Of a stretch of DNA of 64,000 nucleotides, positions 27,137 through 37,400 are shown piece by piece (positions within the stretch are counted from its first letter, which is position 1; each line of letters starts with the position of its first letter). A model generated the notes under the pieces. That model was not told the DNA's origin. It saw only the letters and a list, made by a program, of their open reading frames with translations, and ran no database searches. Where the stretch lies: NCBI GenBank assembly GCA_964552955.1, contig CAZKIU010000001.1, forward strand, positions 102,488 to 166,487. The letters are read 5' to 3'. Source of the DNA: UBA1413 sp964552955 (lineage in GTDB: Bacteria; Bacteroidota; Bacteroidia; Bacteroidales; Prolixibacteraceae). A program made the translations under genes and the position numbers.

Positions 27137-27205
27137 TTTTACAAATCCGGAAATCCGGTACTGACTCTTCCCAATTTCCGCATAAAGTTGACTTTTTTTT
27201 TCGAG

Positions 27206-27415
27206 CTGATGGATCATCCCCCCAATAATTTCCCGGGATAATAAAAAACACCAGTAAGCCNNNNNNNNNNNNNNNNNNNNNNNNNNNNNNNNNNNNNNNN
27301 NNNNNNNNNNNNNNNNNNNNNNNNNNNNNNNNNNNNNNNNNNNNNNNNNNNNNNNNNNNNCTGATGGATCATCCCCCCAATAATTTCCCGGGATAATAAA
27401 AAACACCAGTAAGCC
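27206..27415. other. scaffold gap of 100 N with duplicated 55-base flanks
   Basis: N from 27261 to 27360; bases 27206-27260 equal 27361-27415. It is the same kind of unmerged contig overlap as at 5255-5464. After collapsing it, the spacer between divergent genes (27137-27536) is about 245 bases. That spacer holds TATATTTG at 27439-27446, a candidate -7 box for the esterase gene; nothing else is evident. Confidence 0.94.
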
Positions 27416-27536
27416 GGCTCCACTCCCGCTCCATTTTATATATTTGTTGTACTTGTAAACAGAGGATTAAACCGGCAGGTCATTTCATGGTCCAACGCAT
27501 ATCGCCAGACTAAAACAACACAAAATAAAAACTATT

Positions 27537-28693
27537 ATGATCATGCGACTATTTATTCTCCTCTCCCTCCTTTTACCGGGCATGGCCCTTTATGCACAGC
27601 AGGCACTGTGGGGCGCTCCTGAAATTGTTTCTCCGGAAATCCATGCCGACCAGTCGGTCACCTTCCGGCTGATGGCTCCTGATGCCCGTGAGGTGAAGCT
27701 CTCGGGGGACTGGATGGCCGCCGAAGGGTGGCGGCCCGGATCGGTAGTGCTGACCAAAGATGAAAAGGGGGTATGGAGCCATACGACTGCTCCCCTGGGT
27801 TCCGACCTCTACAGCTACTGGTTCACGGTCGACGGCGTGCGCTGTACCGACCCGGCTAATGTCTACCTGATCCGCGACGTGGCCTCCGTCTTCAACGTCT
27901 TTATCACGGGGAACGGAAAAGGAGATCTCTATAAGGTGGGCGCGGTGCCGCATGGCACGGTGACCCGCCGCTGGTACCCCTCTCCCGGCAATGAAATGAC
28001 CCGCCGTATGACCATCTATACCCCTCCGGGCTATGAATCGTCGAAGGATAAATTTCCAGTGCTCTACCTGCTTCACGGCATGGGCGGCGACGAGGAGGCC
28101 TGGATCGCCCTGGGACGCACCGCCCAGATCCTCGACAACCTGATTGCTGCCGGAAAGGCCCGCCCCATGATCGTAGTGATGACCAACGGCAATGTGGCCC
28201 AGGAAGCCGCCCCCGGCGAATCTAGCCTGGGCATGGCCAAACCTACCATGCAGCTCCCCCATACCATGGACGGCCAATTCGAGGAGACCTTCACCGACGT
28301 GATCAGCTTCATAGACGAAAATTACCGCACCCTCGCCAAAAAAGAGGGGCGCGCCATCGCCGGCCTCTCCATGGGCGGGTACCACTCACTCCACATCTCC
28401 CGCTACTATCCCAACACGTTTGACTATGTCGGCCTCTTCTCAGCCGCCATCCTCCCCAACGAAAAGGCCACCTCGAAGGTCTACGCCGACCTCGACAAAA
28501 CCCTCCAAATCCAAATGAAAAACGGGCTCCAGCTCTACTGGATCGCCATCGGCAAAACCGACTTCCTCTACAAAAACAATGTGGAGTTCCGTGAAAAACT
28601 CGACAAAATAGGCATGAAATACACCTACTTCGAAACCGAAGGGGGCCATACCTGGACCAACTGGAGGGTTTATCTCACCGAATTCACCCAACT
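27537..28693 (+). CDS. secreted CE1-like carbohydrate esterase, 3' end in gap
   Basis: 385 complete codons before the gap; probably only a few residues are missing. Signal peptide MRLFILLSLLLPGMALYAQ. An N-terminal immunoglobulin/CBM48-like domain (~25-120, SVTFRLMAPDAREVKLSGDW) is followed by an alpha/beta-hydrolase of the esterase D/feruloyl-acetyl xylan esterase group: LLHGMGGDEEAW (oxyanion), nucleophile in AIAGLSMGGYH, acid in AIGKTDFLY, and histidine in ETEGGHTWTNW. It removes acetyl or feruloyl groups from plant polysaccharides. The next gene, across the gap, is a GH3, so the two likely form one operon. Confidence 0.9.
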
Positions 28694-28793
28694 NNNNNNN
28701 NNNNNNNNNNNNNNNNNNNNNNNNNNNNNNNNNNNNNNNNNNNNNNNNNNNNNNNNNNNNNNNNNNNNNNNNNNNNNNNNNNNNNNNNNNNNN
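28694..28793. other. scaffold gap of 100 N without flanking duplication
   Basis: The left side ends inside the esterase gene, the right side begins inside the GH3 gene, and the flanks share no sequence. So real DNA is missing here: the last codons of the esterase, the intergenic spacer, and the signal peptide and first residues of the GH3. Confidence 0.93.
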
Positions 28794-30991
28794 TTGACGC
28801 GATCGTCGCGCAGATGACCCTGGACGAAAAAGTGAACATGCTGCATGCCAAACACATGTTTGTCTCGGCAGGCGTGGAACGCCTGGGGGTGGCCGACATG
28901 ATCTATGCCGACGGGCCCTTTGGGATCAGGGAGGAGATGCAGCCCGACGGGTGGGCCGGACTGGGCTGGGAGACCGATAAGGCGACCTTTTTCCCCACCG
29001 GGTCGGCACTGGCAGCCACCTGGAGTCCTGAGCTGGCCTACGCCTACGGAACCGGCATGGCCCGCGAAGCCCGCCTTCGCGGCAAGGACATGATCCTGGG
29101 CCCGGCCATTAATATCCAGCGAATTCCCACCGGAGGCCGCACCTACGAATACCTCAGCGAGGATCCCTTTCTGAGCGCCCGGCTGGCGGTAGGCTACACC
29201 AAGGGGGTTCAGGAGAACGGCGCCGCCGCCTGCCTCAAACACTACGCCCTTAATAACCAGGAAAACAACCGCGGCACCGTCAACGTGATCGTCGGAGAAC
29301 GCGCCATGCGGGAGATTTACCTGCCCCCCTTCCAGGCCGCCGTCGAAGAAGCCGACGCCTTCGGAATCATGGCCGCATACAACAAAGTGAACGGCTGGTG
29401 GTGCGCCGAAAACGACCTGCTCCTCAACAAAATCCTCCGTGATGAGTGGGGATTCAAAGGCATGGTCGTTTCCGACTGGAACGGCACCCACAGCACCGTG
29501 AATGCCCTCAAAAACGGGCTGAACGTCGAAATGCCCACCAAAAAATTCCTGGGCGAGGCGCTCATCGATTCGGTGAAGGCAGGCCTGGTTACCGAAGAAT
29601 TAGTCAACCAGCGGGTACGCGAAATTCTGCGCGTCAGAATGGCCATTGCGCCCATTCCGGCGGAAAAAGCCAACAAGGAGATCACCTCGCAGCCCCCGCA
29701 GCAGAAAATCGCCTATGATGTGGCTTCCAAATCGATCGTATTACTGAAAAACGAGGGTATACTGCCCCTGGATCTCACCACACGGCCGGTCATCGCGGTC
29801 ATCGGCGCCAATGCCGAACAGACCATGGCCCAGGGCGGACTGGGAGCCGGGGTCAAGACACTTTATGAGATCACCCCCCTGCAGGGACTGAAGAATAAAA
29901 TCGGCGACAAGGCTGAAATCCTATATGCCCAGGGATATATCCCCGAGATATTCAGCTATGCCGATATGTTCCGGAAAAGAACGCCTGAAGAGAAGGAAAA
30001 GCAGGCCCGCGAAAAGGCCGAAAGGGTAAAAGGTCTGGAAAAGGAAGCCCTGGAAGTGGCCGCGAAAGCCGATATCGTTCTGTTTATCGGGGGGAACAAC
30101 CGCTCGGTAGAAACCGAAGGCACCGACCGGACCACCATCCAGTTGCCGTCGGGTCAGGAGGGACTCCTCCAGAAGATCGCCGCCGCCAACCCCCGCATTG
30201 TGACGGTACTGACCAGCGGCGCCCCCAATGACCTGAGGGTGGTCCAACCCCTTTCCAAAGCGCTGATCCTCTCCTGGTTCAACGGTTCCGAAGGCGGCAA
30301 CGCCCTCGCCGACGTGCTTGTGGGCCACATCTCCCCCTCGGGGCGCCTCCCCTTTACCCTTCCCGTTAAACTGGAAGACTCCCCCGCCTATGCCCTGAGA
30401 AATTACCCCCAAGGCAAAAAGGGAGCCGACGTCTTTGCCAACCTGGTTTCCGGAAAGGAAAAAACAGAAAACACCCCCCCTCAGACCGGTGAAAACCCGA
30501 AAACCACGGAACATAAACTGAACGAGGACCCCAACACCGCATATTATTCCGAGGAATCGCTGGTGGGCTACCGCTGGTTCGACACCAAAAAACTTCCCGT
30601 GATGTATCCCTTCGGCCATGGACTCACCTACACGACGTTCGAATATAGCACACTGACCACCGACAGGGAGAACTATGGTAAAAAAGAGGTGATCTCACTT
30701 TCGCTGGAGTTAAAGAACACGGGGAGGGTGGCCGCCGACGAGGTGGTCCAGGCGTATGTCCACCGGATCAATCCCTCGGTGGAGTGGCCCGCGAAGGAAC
30801 TCAAGGCCTTTGCACGCGTTACCCTGGCCCCCGGTGAATCCCGCAAGGTGACCCTTGCGATTCCGGTTAAAAGCCTGCAATACTGGGATGAAAAATTGCA
30901 GGCCTGGAACGACGACCTCTGCAACATTGAACTGCAGGTGGGCGCCTCGGCCGGAGATATCCGCCTCAGAAAGGAAGTAGCCCTGAAATAA
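28794..30991 (+). CDS. GH3 beta-glucosidase family protein, 5' end in gap
   Basis: Reading in frame from the gap edge gives DAIVAQMTLDEKVNMLHAKH, so only the signal peptide and about 30 residues are missing. Visible domains: N-terminal GH3 barrel (IYADGPFGIRE, GPAINIQRIPTGGR, CLKHYALNNQE, nucleophile aspartate in MVVSDWNGTHS), the alpha/beta sandwich (VIAVIGANAE, acid/base region VETEGTDRTTIQLPSGQEG), and a C-terminal fibronectin-III-like domain (YPFGHGLTYTTFEYS and after). A roughly 30-residue charged segment (KRTPEEKEKQAREKAERVK) sits in the second domain. Exo-acting beta-glycosidase; glucoside, xyloside or arabinoside preference cannot be told. Confidence 0.93.
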
Positions 30992-31128
30992 CCTCCGGAA
31001 CGCTATTCCGGGAATGTGGACCAGAACAGGTTATCGTCCAGGGCCATAATCAGAAAATACAAGATTTTTATTCCGTATACAGCACATAGGATTAAATTAA
31101 AAATCGCAATATTCACCTAAGGAAAACC

Positions 31129-32811
31129 ATGATGAAGACCAACCGCAGATCATTTTTCAGGACCATGGGTACGGGAGCAGCAGGACTCGGACTGGCCCCC
31201 ATGCTCTCTTTCCCCTCCTGTGTTGCCGGCGGGGAAGATGTTGCCGGCGGGGAAGAGGAACAACAGCTCTTCGTGGGCGACGATGTGGCCATCGCCACCA
31301 CCCAATATGGAAAGGTACAGGGATTTCTCCTGCGAGGCATCTACAATTTCCGGGGAATACCCTACGGTGCCGACACCTCGGGAAAGAACCGCTTCATGCC
31401 GCCACAGCCCCCGGCCCCCTGGGAAGGCATCCTGCCAGCAGTATGGTGGGGCAACTCTGCCCCCCAGAATATGGACAACCGCTACGGCAACGCCTGGGCC
31501 TCGTTCGTCGACCACTGGAACTACGACGATGTGAGTGAGGACTGCCTGCGGCTGAACATTTGGACGCCCGCCCTGGAAGACGGCGGCCTGCGGCCGGTGA
31601 TGGTTTGGCTTCACGGAGGCGGATATACCAACGGCAATGGGATCGAACAGGATGGCTACATGGGTGAAAACCTGAGCCGCAAAGGCAATATCGTCTTTGT
31701 CTCCATCAACCACCGGCTGGGGCCCATCGGCTTCACCGACCTTTCGGGCGTGGGCGGCGAAAAATATGCCTTCTCGGGAAATGCAGGGGCCCTCGATATG
31801 GCAGCTGCACTGGAGTGGGTCCGTGATAACATCGCCTTTTTCGGTGGTGATCCTGCCAATGTAACCATCATGGGCCAGTCGGGAGGCGGTGCCAAGGTGT
31901 GCGTACTCGCCGCCATGCCCGCAGCCAAAGGCCTCGTCCACAAGGCTGTCCCCCTTAGTGGCAGCTCCACGGAAGCCCTCAGCCAGGAGTATTCCCGCAA
32001 ACTGGGCGAATATATCCTTCGTGAGGCAGGTCTCACCCCTGACCAGGTCGACAAGCTTCAGGAGATACCCTGGAAGGAGTACCTGGGGATCGCCAATGCG
32101 GCAGCACGGAAGATGGCGGAGGAGCAGCCGGCACCCGGTATGAGGGGCGGTTTTGCCCCCGTGGCCGACGGGGTGGTCCTTCCCACGGGTAAATTTTACA
32201 GCGATCCGGAAGGCCTCTCCGCGGATGTCCCCATGCTGATCTGCACGACCTTCCATGAGTGGGGCATGGCCCGAACCAATCCTGAAATGGAAGCCCTCAC
32301 GGCCGAAAAGGCCATTGAGATGATGAAGGGAGGCAGTGGCTTCCGGGGAGGATTTGGCGACAAGGCCAAGGAAGTGTACGAGGCTTATGCGAAAGTGTTT
32401 CCGGAAGCCAAACCGATAGAGGTGATGACCCTGGCCGCCAGTAACCGCAAGGGGGCCATTGCCACCGCCGATGCCAAGGCCGCCCAGCCGGCACCCGTCT
32501 ACCTCGCCTGGTTCGGATGGGAACCGCCCCTCTTCAACCAGCGCATGCGAGCCTTCCATTGCCTCGACATCTGCTTCTGGTTTGCCAATACCGACCTGAT
32601 GCTCACCCATACCGGTGGCGGCCGGCGCCCCCGCGCCCTCTCCGACAAGATGAGCAGCGCCCTGCTCCAATTCATGCGCACCGGCGACCCCAACGGGGCC
32701 GGATTACCGGAATGGCCCCGCTATACCACCGAAAACGGGGAGACCATGCTCCTCAACGATCTCTGCGAAGCCAAAAACGACCCCGACAGGGAAGCCCGCC
32801 GGCTGCTTTAA
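31129..32811 (+). CDS. exported type B carboxylesterase
   Basis: 560 residues starting at ATG 31129, with a Tat-type signal (TNRRSFFRTMGTGAAGLGLA) ending near FPSC, which may be lipidated. The alpha/beta-hydrolase fold of the carboxylesterase/para-nitrobenzyl esterase family is clear: FRGIPYGAD, SEDCLRLNIWTP, oxyanion loop VWLHGGGYTNGNG, nucleophile serine in IMGQSGGGAKV and the late histidine in FHCLDICFWFAN. Right after the signal there is an 18-base in-frame duplication (31222-31257) encoding VAGGED/VAGGEE. It is likely to deacylate plant-derived esters; it lies 137 bases downstream of the GH3 gene, with a small hairpin TCCGGAA/TTCCGGA (30994-31011) between them. Confidence 0.92.
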   Translation: MMKTNRRSFFRTMGTGAAGLGLAPMLSFPSCVAGGEDVAGGEEEQQLFVGDDVAIATTQYGKVQGFLLRGIYNFRGIPYGADTSGKNRFMPPQPPAPWEGILPAVWWGNSAPQNMDNRYGNAWASFVDHWNYDDVSEDCLRLNIWTPALEDGGLRPVMVWLHGGGYTNGNGIEQDGYMGENLSRKGNIVFVSINHRLGPIGFTDLSGVGGEKYAFSGNAGALDMAAALEWVRDNIAFFGGDPANVTIMGQSGGGAKVCVLAAMPAAKGLVHKAVPLSGSSTEALSQEYSRKLGEYILREAGLTPDQVDKLQEIPWKEYLGIANAAARKMAEEQPAPGMRGGFAPVADGVVLPTGKFYSDPEGLSADVPMLICTTFHEWGMARTNPEMEALTAEKAIEMMKGGSGFRGGFGDKAKEVYEAYAKVFPEAKPIEVMTLAASNRKGAIATADAKAAQPAPVYLAWFGWEPPLFNQRMRAFHCLDICFWFANTDLMLTHTGGGRRPRALSDKMSSALLQFMRTGDPNGAGLPEWPRYTTENGETMLLNDLCEAKNDPDREARRLL

Positions 32812-32869
32812 CATTCAATCGCATACCAGACGATCAGAAGCTTCCGGGCTCTGAGACTCCCGGGCTTAC

Positions 32870-33004
32870 CGGACGAGGAAACAGGCCCCGGTTCAACGGG
32901 TATGGTAACGCATCCAGGCTCAACGGGCGAGGAAATGAATCCCAATTCAGCGGGCGAGGAAACAGGCCCCGGTTCGACGGACATGGAAACCCATTTTGGT
33001 TCAG
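32870..33004 (+). repeat. 27-base tandem repeat, five copies
   Basis: Units begin at 32870, 32897, 32924, 32951 and 32978, all of exactly 27 bases with CGG(G/A)..(G)GGAAAC and GGTTCA at the ends. They lie in the 458-base spacer between the carboxylesterase and the efflux operon. Since 27 is nine codons, one frame (32517-33014) reads a nine-residue motif such as NGRGNESQF five times, but that frame begins inside the esterase gene in another register and is not credible as a protein. The rest of the spacer holds only the promoter at 33191. Confidence 0.92.
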
Positions 33005-33190
33005 GGGAATGTGACCCTCATGCATAGCCCCCCTGACATTATTCACAGACAACTAGCATCAGCCCAATAATTTATGAAATACCCCACAGGGCCGGCTGTG
33101 CCCCGGGGTTGCTGATGCCACCGCCCTTTCCTTAGGACCGGGAAGGGGGTCGTTAACATCCTGTTATGAAAATTAACGGGGAATCCGTTT

Positions 33191-33198
33191 TACTTTTG
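33191..33198 (+). promoter_or_regulatory. candidate -7 box of the RND efflux operon
   Basis: TACTTTTG fits the Bacteroidota TAnnTTTG element and lies about 70 bases ahead of the adaptor ATG at 33270. No good -33 TTTG is visible at the expected distance, so support is moderate. Confidence 0.4.
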
Positions 33199-33269
33199 TG
33201 AGTTTTAGAAGTCAAAGTGCTTTAGCAGAACTTTTTTTTTGCCGGAAAGTTAAACTTAGAAATGTATTC

Positions 33270-34475
33270 ATGGCTGTTGAGAAAAGGAAGATGACGAAGC
33301 TAATCACCTGGGCGTTGGTGCTTTTGGTGGTTATAGGGATGATAGCGTATCCGAAGATCAAACCTCTTTTTAAAGGGGGTAAAAGTGAAGGAGGCCCGGC
33401 GATGGGACAGGCTGCTCCCGGAGGGGGAGGACCCGGCATGAAGGGAGGACCCGGCATGAAGGGAGGCATGGGTCAGCAACCCACGCTGGCCAGTGGTTAC
33501 GTCATCGTTCCCACCCGGATGGTCGACATTATGTATAGCAACGGCTCCCTGCTCCCCGATGAAGAAGTGGAATTGTCGTTTGAGACCTCCGGAAAGATTG
33601 TAGCCATCCATTTTACTGAGGGTACACGGGTGAAAAAAGGGCAACTGCTGGCCAAGATCAACGACAGACCTTTGCAGGCCCAGTTACTGAAGTTACAGGC
33701 TCAGAAAAAACTCACCGAAGAGAAGGAGTTCAGGGCGCGACAGCTCCTTGACCGCGATGCCGTCAGCCGCGAGAGCTATGACCAGGTGGCCACCGAGCTG
33801 CAGGCCCTTGAGGCCGACATCCTGCTGGTGGAAGCCCGCATCGCCGAAACAGAATTACGTGCCCCCTTCGACGGGATCGTCGGCCTCCGCATGGTGAGTG
33901 AAGGCGCCTTCGCTACCACCCAGACCAAAATCGTACGCCTGGTCAAAACCAGCCCCCTGAAGATAGAATTTTCGATTTCTGAACGGTATGCCGGAGAGAT
34001 CACCCCTGGCTTCCCCATCACCTTTAATGTGGATGGTATCGACCAAACCTTTGCGGCCAACGTGTATGCCATCGACCCCAAGGTGAATGTCGACACCAGG
34101 ATGATTGCGGTCAGGGCCCTTTATCCCAACCGCCAGAACGAACTGAATCCCGGCCGCTTCGGGAGAATCACCGCCCAATTAGCGGAAATTAAAGATGCCA
34201 TTGCCATCCCCACCGAGGCAGTGATCGCCGAAATGGAGGGGGAAAGGGTATTTGTTTACAAGGGAGGCAAAGCCGAACAACGCAAGATTAAAATAGGGCT
34301 CCGTACGGCCTCGCATGTACAGATACATAGTGGTCTCGACTTCGGGGATACCCTGCTGACCACAGCTATCCTGCAGCTCCGCCAGGGAATACCCGTGCAG
34401 TTGGACACCCTGGTGACCAACCAGTCGGATACTGCCCGGGAAATCAGTACGAATCCTGAAATCCCGGCCCCATGA
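33270..34475 (+). CDS. RND efflux periplasmic adaptor (membrane fusion protein)
   Basis: 401 residues from ATG 33270; the frame is open from a GTG at 33198, but MAVEKRKMTKLITWALVLLV gives a proper membrane anchor (a further ATG at 33291 is possible). After the anchor is a flexible Gly/Met/Pro linker that includes an 18-base in-frame duplication (33429-33464, GPGMKG twice). Then the lipoyl/hairpin region (SFETSGKIVAIHFTEGTRVK, LLKLQAQKKLTEEKE), the second lipoyl half (ETELRAPFDGIVGLRMVSEG) and beta-barrel domain. It bridges the RND pump and the TolC channel encoded next. Its stop overlaps the pump start (ATGA at 34472), indicating coupled translation. Confidence 0.93.
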   Translation: MAVEKRKMTKLITWALVLLVVIGMIAYPKIKPLFKGGKSEGGPAMGQAAPGGGGPGMKGGPGMKGGMGQQPTLASGYVIVPTRMVDIMYSNGSLLPDEEVELSFETSGKIVAIHFTEGTRVKKGQLLAKINDRPLQAQLLKLQAQKKLTEEKEFRARQLLDRDAVSRESYDQVATELQALEADILLVEARIAETELRAPFDGIVGLRMVSEGAFATTQTKIVRLVKTSPLKIEFSISERYAGEITPGFPITFNVDGIDQTFAANVYAIDPKVNVDTRMIAVRALYPNRQNELNPGRFGRITAQLAEIKDAIAIPTEAVIAEMEGERVFVYKGGKAEQRKIKIGLRTASHVQIHSGLDFGDTLLTTAILQLRQGIPVQLDTLVTNQSDTAREISTNPEIPAP

Positions 34476-37400
34476 GTCTCTCATCCACAAGCATTAAAAG
34501 ACCGGTACTGGCCACTGTCTTCAGTCTGGTGATCCTCCTTTTCGGGTTAATTGGGATCACCTACCTGGGAGTCAGGGAGTTTCCCAGTGTCGACCCACCG
34601 TTAATCTCGGTGGACACCTCTTATCCGGGGGCCAATTCCGACGTGATAGAGACGCAGATCACCGAGCCGCTGGAGCAATCGATCAATGGGATTCCGGGAA
34701 TCAGGACGCTGACCAGCCGCAGCAGCCAGGGTCGCAGCAGCATCAGTGTCGAGTTTGAACTGACCGTTGACATGGAGACTGCCGCCAATGATGTGCGCGA
34801 CAAGGTCTCCCAGGCGCAGCGGTTTCTGCCCCGCGACTGTGACCCGCCCACCGTATCCAAGGCCGATGCCGATGCCAGTCCCATCATGATGATCGCCGTC
34901 CAAAGCCCGAAACGGTCGCTGCTGGAACTCTCCGAAATCGCCGACCTCACCTTCAAGGAGCAATTGCAGACCATCTCAGGGGTGAGTGCCGTCCAGATCT
35001 GGGGTGAAAAACGGTATGCCATGCGGTTATGGCTCGATCCTGCCAAACTCGCGGGCTATCAGATGACCCCTCTCGATGTACGCAACGCTATCCTGCGCGA
35101 GAACGTGGAACTTCCGGCAGGAAGCGTCGAAGGCAACACCACCGAGCTGACCATTCGTGCCCTGGGACTGATGACCACTCCCGAGGAGTTCAACAACCTC
35201 ATCATCCGCCAGGTGGGCGACCAGCTCATCAGAGTGCGGGATGTCGGCCGCGCTGAACTGGGGCCTGAAGATCTCCGCGGTATCATGAAGATGAACGGCA
35301 TCCCCATGGTCTCCACCGTCATCATCCCCCAGCCGGGAGCCAACCATATCGACATCGTCGACGAAGTCTATTCCCGCCTGGAATACATTAAAAAAGACCT
35401 CCCCGACGATGTCGTCATCGATATCGGCTTCGACAATACCCAGTATATCCGCTCGTCCATCGATGAGGTGATGGAAACCATATACGTCGCCTTCGCCCTG
35501 GTGGTGCTTATCATCTTCCTCTTCCTGCGCGACTGGCGCACCACCCTGATTCCCATCCTCGTGATTCCCGTCTCCCTGGTGGGGGCCTTTTTCATCATGT
35601 ACCTCGCCGGGTTTACCATCAACGTGCTCACCCTGCTGGCCATCGTGCTCTCGATTGGTCTGGTGGTGGATGATGCCATCGTAATGATGGAGAACATATA
35701 TGTTAAGATTGAGCAGGGCATGACCCCCATGGAAGCGGGCCTCAAGGGTTCCAATGAGATCTTCTTCGCCATCATCGCCACCACCATCACCCTGGTGGCG
35801 GTCTTTATCCCGATCGTTTTCCTGGAGGGGATGACCGGCAGGCTCTTCCGCGAGTTCAGTATTGTCATTGCGGGGGCCGTGGCCATCTCGGCTTTCGTGG
35901 CCCTCTCCCTGACCCCCATGCTATCAACCAAGCTCCTTAAAACCAGGCACACCCGGAGTAAAGCCTACAACTTCACCGAGAAGTTCTTTGTGAAACTCAA
36001 TACGGTTTACAGAAACTCCCTCGACAGTTTCCTGAAGAGAAAATACATCGCCCTGGTGATCCTGCTGGCTTCCTTCGTTTTGATTGGCGTGCTCTGGAAG
36101 ACCATTCCAGCGGAAATGGCTCCTCTCGAGGACCGTTCCCAGATGAATATCAACGTCACCTCACCCGAAGGGTCGACCTATGAGTATAACCTGGCCTATG
36201 TGGAAGATCTGGCGACGGTGGTCGACAGGGCCATTCCGGAAACCGACAAGGTGACCACGATGATCCGCGGAGGCGGTGGTTTTGTGCGCATCGTGCTGGT
36301 GTCACCCGATATGCGCGACCGTTCACAACAACAGATCGCCAACCAACTCACCCAGGAGCTGCGTAAGAAAACCAAAGCCCGGGCCAACGTCATGCAGCAG
36401 TCGACCTTCGGAGGCCGCCGTGCCGGCATGCCTATCCAATATGTGCTCCAGGCCCCCAATATCGAAAAACTGCGCGAGATCCTCCCAGCCTTCATGGCTA
36501 AAGTACAGGACAACCCCACCTTCGTGATGGCCGATGTCAACCTGAAATTCACCAAGCCGGAAATCCAGATCGAAATCAACCGCGATAAGGCCAACCTCCT
36601 GGGCGTCTCCACCCAGAACATCGGGCAGACCCTTCAGTTAGCGCTTAGCGGACAGCGGTTCGGCTATTTCATCATGAATGGAAAACAGTACCAGATCTTC
36701 GGGGAACTGGCCCGCCAGGACCGCAATAAACCCCTGGATCTCAAGTCGCTCTATGTCCGCAGCAATACCGGGCAGATGATCCAACTCGACAATTTTGTCA
36801 CCCTGAAGGAAACCACCGCCCCGCCGCAGCTCTTCCGTTACAACCGTTTTGTGGCGGCCACCGTTTCTGCCGGCCTCGCCGAAGGGAAAACCATCAGCCA
36901 GGGCATCGAAGAGATGGATAAAATCGCCGCCGAAGTACTCGATGAAAGCCTCCGGACGGCCCTGGCCGGCGACTCCAAGGACTTCATGGAGAGCAACTCC
37001 AGCCTGATGTTCGCCTTCATCCTGGCCATCATCCTGATCTTCCTGGTCCTCTCGGCCCAGTTCGAAAGCTTTAAAGACCCGGTCATCGTGATGATGACGG
37101 TACCTCTGGCCCTTACCGGCGCCCTCATTTTCATGTGGTACTACGGGGTGACCATGAACATTTTCAGCCAGATCGGACTGATCATGCTCATCGGGCTGGT
37201 CTCTAAAAACGGGATTCTCATCGTCGAGTTCGCCAACCAGCGCAAGGAGGCCGGCATGAACAAGGAGGAGGCCATCCGTTTTGCTTCGGCCGCCCGTTTC
37301 CGGCCTATCCTGATGACCAGCCTCTCCACCATTCTGGGGATTCTTCCCCTGGCCCTGGGCTGGGGCGAAGGCGCCCAAAGCCGCGTCGCCATGGGTATCG

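Noticed and set aside
31150..32670. 506-codon open frame antisense to the carboxylesterase
   Set aside because: Shadow of a gene with an intact catalytic motif set; no protein-like features of its own.
32870..33004. CRISPR array
   Set aside because: Units are contiguous with no unique spacers, sequence varies between units, and no cas gene is present. The same reasoning rules out the arrays at 9741, 17120 and 63880.
32517..33014. Open frame containing the nine-residue repeat as a gene
   Set aside because: It begins inside the carboxylesterase in the wrong register and ends in the tandem repeat; kept as a repeat only.
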